Below are positions 1-11,540 of a stretch of DNA of 64,000 nucleotides, piece by piece. The notes under the pieces were generated by a model, which saw only the letters and a program-made list of their open reading frames with translations, searched no databases and was not told the origin of the DNA. Each line of letters begins with the position of its first letter. Within the stretch, counting starts at the first letter, position 1. Origin of the DNA: Marchantia polymorpha subsp. ruderalis (Eukaryota > Streptophyta > Marchantiopsida > Marchantiales > Marchantiaceae); the NCBI GenBank assembly GCA_037833965.1, contig AP031353.1:9488501-9552500 (forward strand). Reading direction: 5' to 3'. Both the position numbers and the translations under genes were made by a program.

Positions 1-2759
1 CTTAGAACCAGACCAGTCATCTCAAAACTATTCACGCACTCGCAAACGAGAAGCGGAGGGAGGTTTACCGATCCACATGTTCCGTTTGACTCGAGCCGGC
101 CCCAGCACCCGGAGGCCTCAGCTATTTGGCTCATCTCATCTCATCTACAACATTTGCCTGTCAGCCTCGACAGAACAGAATACAATAGAACAGAACACGC
201 AGGCCTCGCACAGCTCCGCAGTATGGCCCCGCCCGGGTCCTGCATTCCTGCCCATCCGAAACCTGACTCGGTCCTTTGGATTTCCTCCGCCTTGCCTTGC
301 CTTGCCTGGCTCGGAAGCAAGCGAGGGGGGAGTGCAGAAGCTGAGGTACGGTTGGAGGTTGGATCACGAGATGAGTGCGCGGGGGCTGGGGCAGGGGCAT
401 CGATATTCCGGAAGGGTGTGCATGCCCAGGGCACTTCGGCCTCGACAGCAATGCAGCAGCAGGCAGAGGGCGGGTGGGGACGGTCTCCGGAATTCAGGCA
501 CTCGAGGGAAGGAAGGTGAGTTTGGGCAAACGAGGGCCGACATTGCGAGGGGAGCAGGAAGAGAAGAGGGCAACGGCAGCTGCGTGTACTTGAGAGGGAG
601 CAGGCTTTTGGCAGATGTTTGCGGGCAATGTGCTGCAGAAGCGCGGAGGCAGATGGATCTATGGGATCTGTAGACATGAGCGGCAGCAGAGGCAGCGGCC
701 CATGGCCATGTCCAACGACATCCACGGATTGGCAAAGTTTTCTCGATCCGCAAAACACAAAAAGCTGGGGACGACAATAGTTTTATCCCCCTCGAAATTC
801 GTCGCCCTCCTTGCGAGATCATGTTATTCCAAAGCGCGGCACCTCGTGCACATGCTTTGTCTGCAATCCACTCCTTTTCGCACCTGTCGCGCGCTGCGCC
901 ACTCGTCCCCCCCACCCCCCCTCGCTCCTGCAGGCCCTCCAGCGTCATCATGCCCCCGCCCCCCGCCCCCCCTCGCGTTCCAGAATCTTCCTCACCTCTA
1001 GTCCCTCCCCCCCACAACACCCCCTCCCCTTTCCCCCGCCCGCCCTCCACTTTCCCCCCTCCCGTTATCACGATGGTGCCTCCTCTTCGACAAATACTCA
1101 GAGAGAGAGAGAGAGAGTCTGTGGTGAGTTTAGAGTGGTGAGCTTAGAGTCGAGCTTTGGAAGCTTTCGTCGAGATCGGCACCTAGAGGGATCTGGCAAT
1201 TGGGTCCGTGGACGATGATTGATGATGCGTCACGAGCCTCGAGCAGTAGGTGACCAATTGCCGAGGGATGCTCGATGATGGAAGTGCGCTTTTGGGAGGG
1301 AGGGAGGCGGCCCTAGAGGAGGGCTGCAGCTGCTGCTGCTCAATGCATGCTATAGCTAGACTCGATCGTCTAGTATGGGCGTTATGTGTGCTGCAGTGGC
1401 GTAATCAAATCAGCGACACGAGGTTCTAGATAGCTGCAAAGCTGCTGCGTCCGAGCCGCTTGATGACCAACATTTCTTTCGTGGATCTCATAGCTAATGA
1501 TTGATCTAAGCCCGTAGCGAGTCCTCGCCACCTCCGTCCCCGTCTGCTCGGGAAATTTCGGGCGACCAATCTTCTCGCTCGAACTGCTCTCTCCCTAGAG
1601 CTGCCACGTTAATCTACGCGTAGGTCGAAACGAGGTCCTTCTCTCTAACGAAACTCAAAGCACGAGCCGCGAGCTCGTATGCAAGGTAAGGCAAGAATGC
1701 CATTTCCGGCAGTGGCCTCCATCGTACGTAGCACCCTCGTGCTGGGAGCAGTACGGGAGGTACGAATGCAAGCCAAGTCCACGTCCAAATCTTTCGTAGC
1801 CCCTTGGCTTGGTCTTAGGGCGCTCTGAGTTCTCGGCCGCAGTCTCTGAGTCAGCAGGATGGGCACGGATTTTGTTTTGCATACGAGGCAGTAATGCAGC
1901 AAGTTGTCTGTCCGGCCAGATGGACGAGCAGAGCTCAGATTCAGAGCCCTCCCTGCCAGTGGGTTCGCGCACTCGAGGGTTCCATGGCGAACATGAGTGA
2001 GAGAGTGGGTGGGTGAATGAATCAATGATCGACGAAGAGACAGGAAGGTACAGTCAGTACAGCACCCACAAGACGTGATATGCGTAGATCTTCCAATTCA
2101 TGGCCGAAATCTCATCATGCACAGACATACACGCTATGAGAATCATGAGGCAGGCAGCCAGAGCGCAAGAACCGAACATGTCGTCCTCATGATCATTTGA
2201 CTCGCTCGAATATGTCATCGACATGGAAGACATGATATGTCTCGGTGGTTGTTCGGACCAGGAGAGAGGAATCATGAGCTCGTATTGCCTTGCCTGTCTG
2301 ATGAGCTTGTGGTACCCGTCAGTACATTCATTCATTCAAAGGCTCGTGATCAGACCTCGTCCTCCGCTTTGATCCGTAATTATCTGTCCAATACACTTCT
2401 GAATCTGTACTGCACATGAAAGCTCCTCAATCGGAGCCTGCCTGCCTGCCTTGCAAGAGCGAATCCCTAGGCATGCGGTTATCGGGATCCAAACTACTTA
2501 TTGTCCTTCCAGCCCCCGGCCCCATGATGAAGCTTTCTCTGATAAACTCCTCGTGCCTAATGCCTCGCATACGTAAGGCTTATACAGATCGCAGATGATC
2601 GCAGGTTTATACAGCGAGAGCGATCATGCCCCGATCCCTGGCAAGTTTCCACCTTCGCCATCCGAATAAGACAATTGGCTACTATATTTGTTGACTGGTT
2701 GAGCGACAGACGGATTATGATGATGCATGCGATGACGCGAAGCCCTCGGACTCGGTGTC
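1..2759. other. Intergenic, low-complexity rich; no gene supported
   Basis: No reading frame here resembles a known protein, and the open frames overlap on both strands through biased composition. The stretch 890-1080 is strongly C-rich and pyrimidine-rich on the plus strand. A short (GA)n microsatellite lies near 1100-1117. Several copies of the tetramer GCCT occur near 2440-2455. Such C/T-rich blocks are common in plant promoters and 5' UTRs, so the first 1.2 kb could be the upstream region of a gene lying left of the window on the minus strand, but nothing shows this directly. Confidence 0.4.
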
Positions 2760-4500
2760 CTAAAACTCGACAACATCGTAGTCCCACTTTTGAAACGTTC
2801 CGGCGATGTGATCGTAGTAGCCTCCATGGAGGCTGATACGATCCGACATGACGGCGTCTACCAGAAAAGGATAAGTCAGCAAGTTCGCTAGAGAGTTGTT
2901 CACGGATTCCTGAGAGACAGAAACCAACCCACGAGAGAGTGAGCGAGCCAATGTGTGTTCAGGACTGGAAGAGACTTGACAACGCAACCGCTCAGACGGA
3001 GCTCGTGGACTAGACGAGCTGCCGCTGCTGCTGCTGCACCTCCTTAAAACAATGTCATGCACTTCTCCGGTACGTCAAGAGATTTCAAGATGGAACAACC
3101 TTTTCGCAAGTTTTGCAGATGTCGTCGACTTTCTCGTTTTTGCCTCTGAGCTGCTTAATGTGGATGCTTTCACGCGCCGGCTTTCCGATCTCCATCCACC
3201 TCTCGATGAATTGTCTGTAAAGTATGAGCGGAATCGCGCCCACTTTTAGTTTCTTGCATCTGTCATCTGTCATCTGACCGACGACGAGGTGACAAGGGCG
3301 GACGTCGACTAACTGAACCAGAGAAGGAAGGAAGCTCATCCATTCATTCTAATGCTACTACTTACGTCGAGTACTTGCCGTCGTCCGGGGTCATTTTCAC
3401 AAGAGCTCCGATTCCACCACACGCTCGGTGTCCAATCACAAGAATATGGCTGACCTGAACAAAATACAAGACCCGCAGCATCAGGCCTAGGCCGGGCATG
3501 ATCAGCATTCTTGCCGTCCTGATGACATCAGGCAAAAATCAAGGAGCGCATGCGGTGGAGTGACACAGACGAAGAGATCTATCTACCTTCAGATGCAGGA
3601 CGGCGTACTCCACAGCAGAGCCGACGCTCGGGTTCCCTGCCTGCATTGTGCAAGACGAGGAATTCAGCTCCAACCCACACCGTCGACTATCTGGATCCAG
3701 GCCAGGCCAGGCCAAAAGAGACGGAGGCCTCGAGAGACCAGCTCCAGCTCCAGAGACCAGAGACCTCGACTCGAATTAGCCAGCAGTCAGACAATAAATG
3801 CACACCTTCTCGAACGGAGGAACCAGATTCGCTACATTTCGGATCACGAAGGCGTCTCCCGGCTGAAGACCCAGAATCGTTGTCGGACACACTCTCGAAT
3901 CCGCACAGGCCACGATCATGAACTGCACATGTCAGCAGCAGCAGCACCAGTGAGACAACTCTCGATCCGACAGACAAGAGAAAGACAACGAAACGAGATG
4001 AAAGGGAAGGGAAGGGGAGGAAAAGAGAGGAAAGCTTGCACCTTGGGCCATTGTCCGGTTCTGAGCTGGTTCATGAGTTCCGGATTCTTTCTAGCGAACA
4101 AAACCAAGCGTTTGCAATAACGTCAGAGCGACTGTGAGACTGGCGAGTCGGACCGAGATTCCTTTGGGAGGAATCCGACAGAGAATAGCCAATATCGGGT
4201 ACAGATTGCGTAAGTGATGTTTTGGAACCAAAGCGAAGCAAATCATGACCATTGCTTATGAAGCTCAAGACCAGGACGAGGCAAACCAGTTTTTGCACGT
4301 GAAGCTGAACGGAGGAAGGTCAACTGCGCATTCACTCACAAGTACGTCCTTCTTTTGAACGATTTGAAGCCATCTGTGATTCTGTCAAAATCTGACGAAC
4401 GGATCGATGCTGAAGTGGTCTCGACGCGACTCGATTCTTCCAGCTCCTCGGCGATTTCGGTGAGTTTGGCCACAGCTCGAACGCTGAGCTCAGGACGCAT
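2760..4500 (-). CDS. Beta-carbonic anhydrase (plant type), 7 coding exons, 244 aa
   Basis: The product interconverts CO2 and bicarbonate with a zinc ion. Coding exons, 5' to 3' on the minus strand, are 4500-4340, 4090-4042, 3922-3806, 3640-3587, 3454-3366, 3214-3100 and 2909-2760. All junctions are GT-AG and the joined phase is continuous to a TAG stop. The zinc ligands are visible: Cys76 in CADSR, with the Asp78-Arg80 dyad, and His136 and Cys139 in GHRACGG. The C-terminus carries the family signature YPFLVDAV followed by GGYYD. Plant motifs such as KNPELMNQL and [10 protein letters not shown] fall at the expected spacing. The chosen ATG lies one base after a splice acceptor (AG at 4502-4503), so at least one upstream exon exists. 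It may be 5' UTR or may add a targeting peptide. From this ATG the protein has cytosolic-isoform length. The family call is firm; the N-terminus is uncertain. Confidence 0.93.
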
Positions 4501-7500
4501 CCTGAAAAATTATCATATTATATGAATAAAGAAGAATACAATCGCGAAACTGTCAATTTAGGGTAAGTAACACGTGCTTGGGCCATGTAGCTCCAGCCCA
4601 AGAGTTTAAGCAAATAGCTTCCTCTTTGATGGAACAATCTGCCTGCTCGACAGCGGGCAGGTTTGCGGTCGCAGTCACTGCTGAGTGTCTCGTATCCCCA
4701 GGAGAGACATTCGGTTGTACTCACTCTATTAAGTTTCGAATTCGCGCTTGAAGATGTCGTAAGTCAGTGAAGGCTCCAGACATCTCGAAAAGCACCTCCT
4801 TCACAATTGTGGAGAAACTGCAATCTGTCCTTCAAGTAGCCTGCGTACAGAGAAAGGCTTGTCACATACACACACCGACACATTCTGTATTCACACCTGA
4901 AGTATGCACTGCTAGCACGACGACAGCAGCAAGAGGAAGCACAACTGTAGTCAGTGTCGGATTCTTGATAACGAGAGCAGAAGACCTCCAAAATTGAGAT
5001 CTGTGCTTTGAATTGCACTCGTGAGGCTATGTTTGACAGACCCGGTTGGAATGATGGTCGCAGCAGCCGTGAGGAATTAAAAAATATGTCACTCCAACGC
5101 CAGTAGCATTTCTTGTCTGTTCACTGAGCTCAATCTACAATAACCTTCTTTCGTACCGACGTCCCCTCAACAACCTCGGAAGGATACAAGTTTGATCTTC
5201 AGGAAGCTGGATGAATCTGTCGACGGTGATGTTGACTGTTCAAGACCGGCTTCTCTAATTTCGCGAGGTCACTCACTTCCTTCAGAGAGCAGAAGGGAGA
5301 AGGAATCTAGAAGATGATGAAGGACCTAATCTTCATATTTTTGGTGAATAAGAGAAATGTAGAGGTGCAGTGGTAGATCTGTGACCGGTACGAGAGAGAG
5401 GCAGGCAGGCAGGCAGCACTGAAGAGTATATATTGGTCATCAAGGGTCGAGGCTGCTCTCCCGGCATGATATGCGCGTGATCTAGATCTCACTCTGCATG
5501 ATCACTTCAACCGGGGGCAACGGGAGCATCTTCCAGCTTCTCCATAGCTGCACATTTTCCACAGTTAATTTTGTGCCTCTTCTAGAGATGATCGACGAAG
5601 ACTTCAGCAGCAGCTCACCATCTGTAAGTATCGTGATGGACTGTTAGAGAGGTTGATATTGACAATGTCTTGCTTCCGTGCATATCTCACGTGACAGCAA
5701 CGCACATCGAGACGCTGATAGTTGTTTCATAGAGGCCAGTTTTCTGTGGCGTATCCCGTATCGTATTGGGAGTCAAAATTGGGCAAGAGCTCCAAATAGC
5801 TTTTCCACTGAAACCGTCGGGCTCTCGTCTTTGTCCTCCGCCTCTGAGACTTCCGGCTTCAGTCGTTCAGAATGAATACGATGAATCGCATCACGAGATC
5901 GAGGGAATGAATGATCGGAGAAGCTTGAGGCATTATCCCTCCCTCGTGAAGGTCGAGAGACGCAATCTCGGGTCAAGATCCAGACATAACTGCACTTCGG
6001 TGTTGTGAAAGATCCTTGAGCTCCCAGCCCTTGATCTCTCTAGAGTCGTAGATGAATTCATGTCCATATCACAGATAATACCCTCCCAGAAAAATGAAAT
6101 GGGATTGTGGTTTATTCATGTATAATTGTGTCTGAGTCTTCCAATGGCATAAGAAAAAGCATGGTTCACAACCTTTCCCCTCCGCCCCACTAAAGAAGAC
6201 TTATGGGGAAGCAGAAAAGCCTTGAGAATGTTGAATAAGTAGATCGGCAAAGCTGATGACCACGATGAAATCCCTCGAAGAGAGAAGCTCAAAAACTTAA
6301 CATATTACCGACAGCAAAGAGTTCTTAGCCCAACATAATAACAGTTCATTTTCAAACATGCATGTGATCTCTATTTTTCAAACGGTGAGTAGGAGGCCAT
6401 CAACCACGAACATAAGGACGGAATGAAATATACCGGTACGTTTGTTAACATTTCAAACATCCTCACGTCTGAGCAGTCAAATCATCCAGCTCCAGTTCCC
6501 AATTAAGCACTAGGTAAAAAGCAACAATCCCTGCATAGACCCATGGTTATCGATGCGTGATCGATCCCCTGCTGCGTCGTTTGTCGAATTGAGGAAACAT
6601 ATGACCCATGTCGAATTGAGGAAATATATCACCCAGTTTTAAACCAAAACACCATATGGCCACATGTACATTTGCACTTGACCGATAAAGCAAGTCAGCT
6701 AACCGGCATATGGATCCCATAACAACGTACTACTGGATCATCAAGACTCGACTGCATTGTTCAAAAAACTGTCGAATTCAGATCTCACTAATCAATCTAG
6801 TAAGCAAGGAGCATTATAACACTAAGGATAAATCACTTAGTGTTATAAAAGGCAACACTTGCAGCCATATGTTGCTGAACATTCGGAAGAGGCCGTGATA
6901 GCTCATCAGACGACGAATTCCATACTCCATACTTCTACTGCACTGCATCGTGTTGACTCGGCTTGATGGTTTCAAAGTTTAGAATTCGTAAAGAATCAAT
7001 GTCTCCATAATGATTTCAAATATATCCCCGAATCAAATAAATCCGTATTCAAGTTTTATTATTCTGAATCCGAGGTTATGCGAAGACGAATCTTGGATAT
7101 TTGACCTGCATAACCATGGCCTTAGCCCTGCCTGCGCAATGCAGAATTTCGAGGCAAGTTCGTGCTGCTAGACTCACCTCGTCTGTCGGCTACAGATCTC
7201 CTAACTTATACACAAGGCGAAGCTCATGACTCCTCGTATGAGAGCTGGGCTGCAGCTGCAGCTGCAGCGTCCCACGGTTCGCGAGTGATAACGTTCTGTG
7301 ACTTCCCAACTGCGTTCGTAGATCAAGCGGCATTTTCTGTGTTTAGTTTTTTTGTTATCTGAACACGAAGTCTTGAACGAGGATATATGTGATTTGCAGC
7401 GCATTTAAGTTCTGCACCTTGATCAGCTATACATCAATTGGCAAGCTCTGGAAGTCCAGACCAGAGTCAGCATTACAGCAGACATCTAGTTTGGCCCACG

Positions 7501-8400
7501 CCAGTAGCCCAGAAAAAACTCAATCGTCAGTGTAGATCCCAGTGACCACAAATTCCACTCCACCAGCGCACCACCGTCAACATGATTCAACCACCTCGAC
7601 GGCAGCAGAATCCCCGAGGCCTTGAGGCCTTGAACGGGATGAGTTCCCGTCTCGTTCCCTCGAAAGCAAGTCACTGCCATCATGCTTCAGCGCATCTCAG
7701 TCAACCCCCGCCCTCCTTCGAGCTGATCAGATTCTCCAGGTTGTTGAGACAGTCACGTCTGTCTGTGACGTTCTGACTCCATGAGACTCAGATCTTCTGC
7801 TTCTTCTTCTTCTGCTCCCGAAGAGAGCTCCATGTGAGCGTGTGTCGTAAAACAAGCCTTTTCTGAGGCACAAAAAACACGCACACAAGCGCTCCCTTGC
7901 ACCATCGGGCTCAGGGCTCTTCCCTCTTGGGATGAATCGCACATGCGTCATTGCACGCAAGAGCACGGGCAGGCACAGCCTCGGGCAACTTCTTTCTGCA
8001 CTACGCCTCCGTACGGGGCCGTCAGGGGTGTACGGGCATACGTTACGTCGAGGTCATGTTCGGGTTCCTCCTCCGTGTCGTTTGCTGGCTGGAGCACTGC
8101 TTCGAGCCAAACTAGCGCTCGCCTGCTCGGATCGTTCTCGAGGGGTGCTTGTGTTTTCTCACTAAATTCAACGGCCCGAGTCTTCTTGGGAGAAGACGTA
8201 GCTTCATTTAATTCAGTCGCGCTCGGTGTCTTTGACCCAACCCATGCACGACAAAATATCTGAAGCGACTTCTGACCGGAAATAAACATATCCTGATGCT
8301 TCTGGAAAAACCGAGAGAATTGTACTGGTTGACATTAATCCCCTGGGATCGAAATAGTTATTCCATAGCCATTACCTTGTGTATCCGCTTAATGCATTCC
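4501..8400. other. Upstream region of the carbonic anhydrase gene and spacer
   Basis: This 3.9-kb stretch lies 5' of the carbonic anhydrase coding exons. The first part, about 4.5-5.6 kb, must contain its 5' UTR exon(s), because the coding exon opens right after a splice acceptor. A frame at 4565-4724 is open but has no ATG, and its possible donor leaves the wrong phase for joining. I therefore treat it as non-coding. From about 5.7 to 8.4 kb I see only short unrelated frames, a stretch of repeated GCTGCA near 7252-7268 and no recognisable RNA gene. Confidence 0.4.
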
Positions 8401-10177
8401 AAAATTCAACCACAGAGTCTATTTCTCTACGTGGCGGACAAAATTAGTAGTATTTTTCAAAATAGAGATTAAATGCATATCATTTTTTGTCACCATTTGA
8501 ATTGAATCACATTGGATGGTATATTATAGTAGTGTGAGAATTTTTTAATTATTTTTTATACTCTCTTACCAAATTGGATATTACATCAAAGATCTATCAT
8601 TTTCTTGGATATGCTAGTGGTGTAGAGATTTATAATTTTTAAGATACAATAATTTGTAAAATTATTATCAATCCAGATGATTCTTTCAATGAGCTCAAAT
8701 CATTGAAAGAGTAATAAAATTTTCCAAAATCTTCATACTGATGAGAAAAGATCTATACTCACGCATGTTGTTTATAGAATATTAATCATTATGTGATAAT
8801 GATGGAATAGAAAGGTAAGCTCCCTAACACATTGAGCAAATTCATAAGGAATAAAAATTAGAATAACAAGTTATAGTTGGTGAGACTCAAGTAGACTCAA
8901 ACAATAGAAATCAACCAAAATATTCTACTAAGATATCATTAAATTGGATTAGTAGAATTCGCGCAATTTTTATAAAGGTTTTGGTTTATGGGCTGATTCA
9001 TCCGTTCTTGCAGATTGTGACATTGATACAATGGAAACTGATGACATTGGAAGAAGAAGAATCTTCTTTTTGAAGAGAAGCTCAAGCTTACTTGAATAAG
9101 TTTGAGCGAAATGCTTCTATGATGAGAGAGAGATGTTATCATTGATTGATAACAAGACTTGGAAGCTAGTTGATTTTCATATGAATCAAACTTTGATTGA
9201 CGGTAATTGGATGTACTAGCTAAAATACAGTACAAAAAATGATCAGGAAAAAATCTTCAAAGCCATGTTGGTGGCTAGAGGCTTCATAAAGGAGAAAATT
9301 GTGAACTACAAGAAAAGATTTTCACATGTAACAAAATATGTTACAATTTGTCAATATGTGCACAAGCTGCGATATTTAGTCTTGTTATAAATCATATGAA
9401 CTTAGTTACAACATTTCTTTATGTATCTCTAGTGGAGCAAATCTACATAAAACAACCAGTTAATTTTGAGTTATAAGGTGAAAAGAAGTTGATTTGCAGA
9501 TTACTTAAATCACTCTATGAATTGAAGCTAGTTCATAGGCGGTGAAATACAAGGTTTGATGAATTCATGAAGGTACAAGATTTTTCATGGAGTGTGTATG
9601 ATACTTGTGTATATATGAAAAAATTGCATAATGAAATTTTCAATCTTATTATTTTAGTACTTTTTGTGGATGACATGCTCATGTCGGCAAAGAACCAATC
9701 AAACATTGATATATGCAAGAACAAGTTGAATTCTGCATTGAAGATGAAGGATTTGATAACGGTAAAAAAATATTAATGATGTACATCCAAAGAAATTTGG
9801 TGAAGAATATACTATAATTGAATCAAGTCAAATACATTCAGGTTGTATTTTACTAGTTCGACATGTCAGATTCTAAAAAAGTATGAATTCATTTCTCATC
9901 ACATTTTAAACTTTTTATAACACAATGTTCAATTGATCTCATTGAAAAAAAAAGATGTCATGTTTTTTCTATGACAAAGTTGTAAATAGCCTTATGTATT
10001 TCATGGTGTGCATAAAGTTTGATATTGCTTTAGCAATGTACAACATGAACATCTACATGCCAAATCCAAGAAGCAAGCAAGAAAGAAGTGAAATGTATTA
10101 TCAAATATTTGAAAAGTATCAATGATTATGGTTTAATGTTTTTGATGGTTTATTAGATAATGTCAAAGTCTTGTTTG

Positions 10178-10560
10178 ATGTAATACTAGGGCTCAAAAAG
10201 AATCTCACTTGAAGATGAAAACATATATTTTGAATATGAGAGATACCAACAATGGGTTTTTTTGCTTATATAGCTTATACCAACCAGTACAATGAGATAA
10301 TATCTCATCATCACCATCCATTTCACTCCTAGTGGATGAATGACGTGGCGGATAACCCTAACAAGCAAACAGATTGTTGACATGACGCTCTCAACTAACA
10401 CACTAACTAACATATATAATCCTTACGTAACAAGCACATGTATAGTTGATTTGGAATTGTCAACTAAAACACTTACTCTCTATCTACCAAATGACGTGAC
10501 GACTATGACTAGTGTACGCTAAAGTGACTATAAATTCATCTTGAGTAGCCTTTACTTTAG
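10178..10560 (-). repeat. Insertion inside the copia pol, LTR-like in reverse orientation
   Basis: The reverse transcriptase reading ends at about 10,170 and the RNase H reading resumes near 10,575. The roughly 380 bases between do not translate as pol. Read on the minus strand they contain a TATA-like GCTATATAAGC and stretches of GTTAGTTAG, which look like a retrotransposon LTR promoter. This suggests a solo LTR nested in reverse. Exact ends and target-site duplication are not clear to me. Confidence 0.4.
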
Positions 10561-11218
10561 TTCTAACTAACTAAACTATACTATATTGATGATGAGTATA
10601 GACAAGATCTAGCTTATACTAAATCTACAACTGAATATGTGTTTACACTTGGTGATGGATGCATTAGTTGGATATTTATCTTTGAAAAGTATGTAACTCA
10701 GTGTAGAAGGGAAGTAAAATATGTAGCTATAGTTGAAGGAACAAAGGAAACTATTTGGCTCGTAAAGCTTATCATTGAGATGGAATTGAAACATGAGGTT
10801 GCTAATTTTCATTTTGATAGCCAGAATTCATTACAACTTGTTGCAAATCAAATGTTGGACAATAGAATGAAACATATCAACATCACATATCATTTTATCA
10901 TACATGTAATTTGTGATAAAAATATTGAGCTAGTGAAGATTGAAGGTTAATTCAATCTAGTTAGTGCATTGATCAAAATCATTCTTCTAGAAAACTTTAG
11001 GAGAAATTGTGTTAGTATGCAAGTTTTGGATGAGAAGCACAAGTAGAATATTCTAACAATTTTTTAGTTATCTTTATATAAGTTTTACTCTATCATGTTT
11101 TGGCTCTAATTCTAGTTAGCTGTAGTTTAAAGAGTAATTTTTTTTTCTGGTTTATCTAGAATTTTCCGTAGAGTAATTTTATAAGCTAAGGAGTTTCATG
11201 TTTGTGTTAAGGGGGAAA

Positions 11219-11450
11219 TTGTTAGGTTAATTCATTGTTGTCACCTTTTAGATTAAGGTTTTTGTTGAGGTTAACTCTGGTTAAGGAGTAACCTCATATG
11301 TAGCTATTTATAGATGAGATTGGTCGTTTATGTCAGGTATATATATACCTTGATGCTTCTGTGCTGCGAGCATTTTTATTGTTTTTCATCTAAAGTAGTT
11401 TAGGTGAAAAATGATGATGATGGTTCCGGAGTTTTGATGGTGAGAAAATT
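11219..11450 (+). repeat. Partial 3' LTR of the copia element
   Basis: It begins TGTTAGGTTAATTC directly after a purine run. It contains GAGGTTAACTCTGGTTAAGG, which recurs in diverged form near 31,010, so both belong to one LTR family. The right end found elsewhere in the family (CTTGTGAGAAT...AACA) is missing, so the LTR is truncated. Confidence 0.6.
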
Positions 11451-11540
11451 TTGAAAGTTCTTTGAAAGTTTGTGGGTTTGGTTTGTTTCCAATTCACAGA
11501 ACTCATTGAGGCCAAAGCAAGGGTAGTCGTGCAACAATCT

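Larger units (their letters stand above)
8900..11540 (+). mobile_element. Decayed Ty1/copia retrotransposon: RT, RNase H and partial 3' LTR
   Basis: The plus strand carries copia reverse transcriptase in several broken frames. Visible pieces are TWKLVDF and MLVARGF (about 9,150-9,290), then RFDEFMKVQDFSWSVYDTC followed by the active-site motif FVDDML (about 9,550-9,680), where intact copies have YVDDML. The RNase H domain follows after an interruption. It shows TTEYVFTLGDG, YVAIVEGTKETIWL and RMKHINITYHFI (about 10,580-10,950). A purine run AAGGGGGAAA just before 11219 fits a polypurine tract, and TGTTAG at about 11219 fits an LTR start. Many stop codons and frameshifts make it non-functional. 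The LTR lacks its expected right end. Confidence 0.88.

Noticed and set aside
364..1071. Long minus-strand frame of 235 codons and overlapping plus-strand frames
   Set aside because: The frames arise from C-rich/G-rich composition, overlap on both strands and show Gly/Arg or Pro/Ser low complexity without any family motif.
4518..4724. Open frame just upstream of carbonic anhydrase exon 1 as a possible targeting-peptide exon
   Set aside because: It opens with GTG rather than ATG, and the candidate donors leave a phase that does not match the first coding exon.
7727..8289. Overlapping open frames on both strands
   Set aside because: No similarity to known proteins, no consistent splice structure and no continuation on either side.
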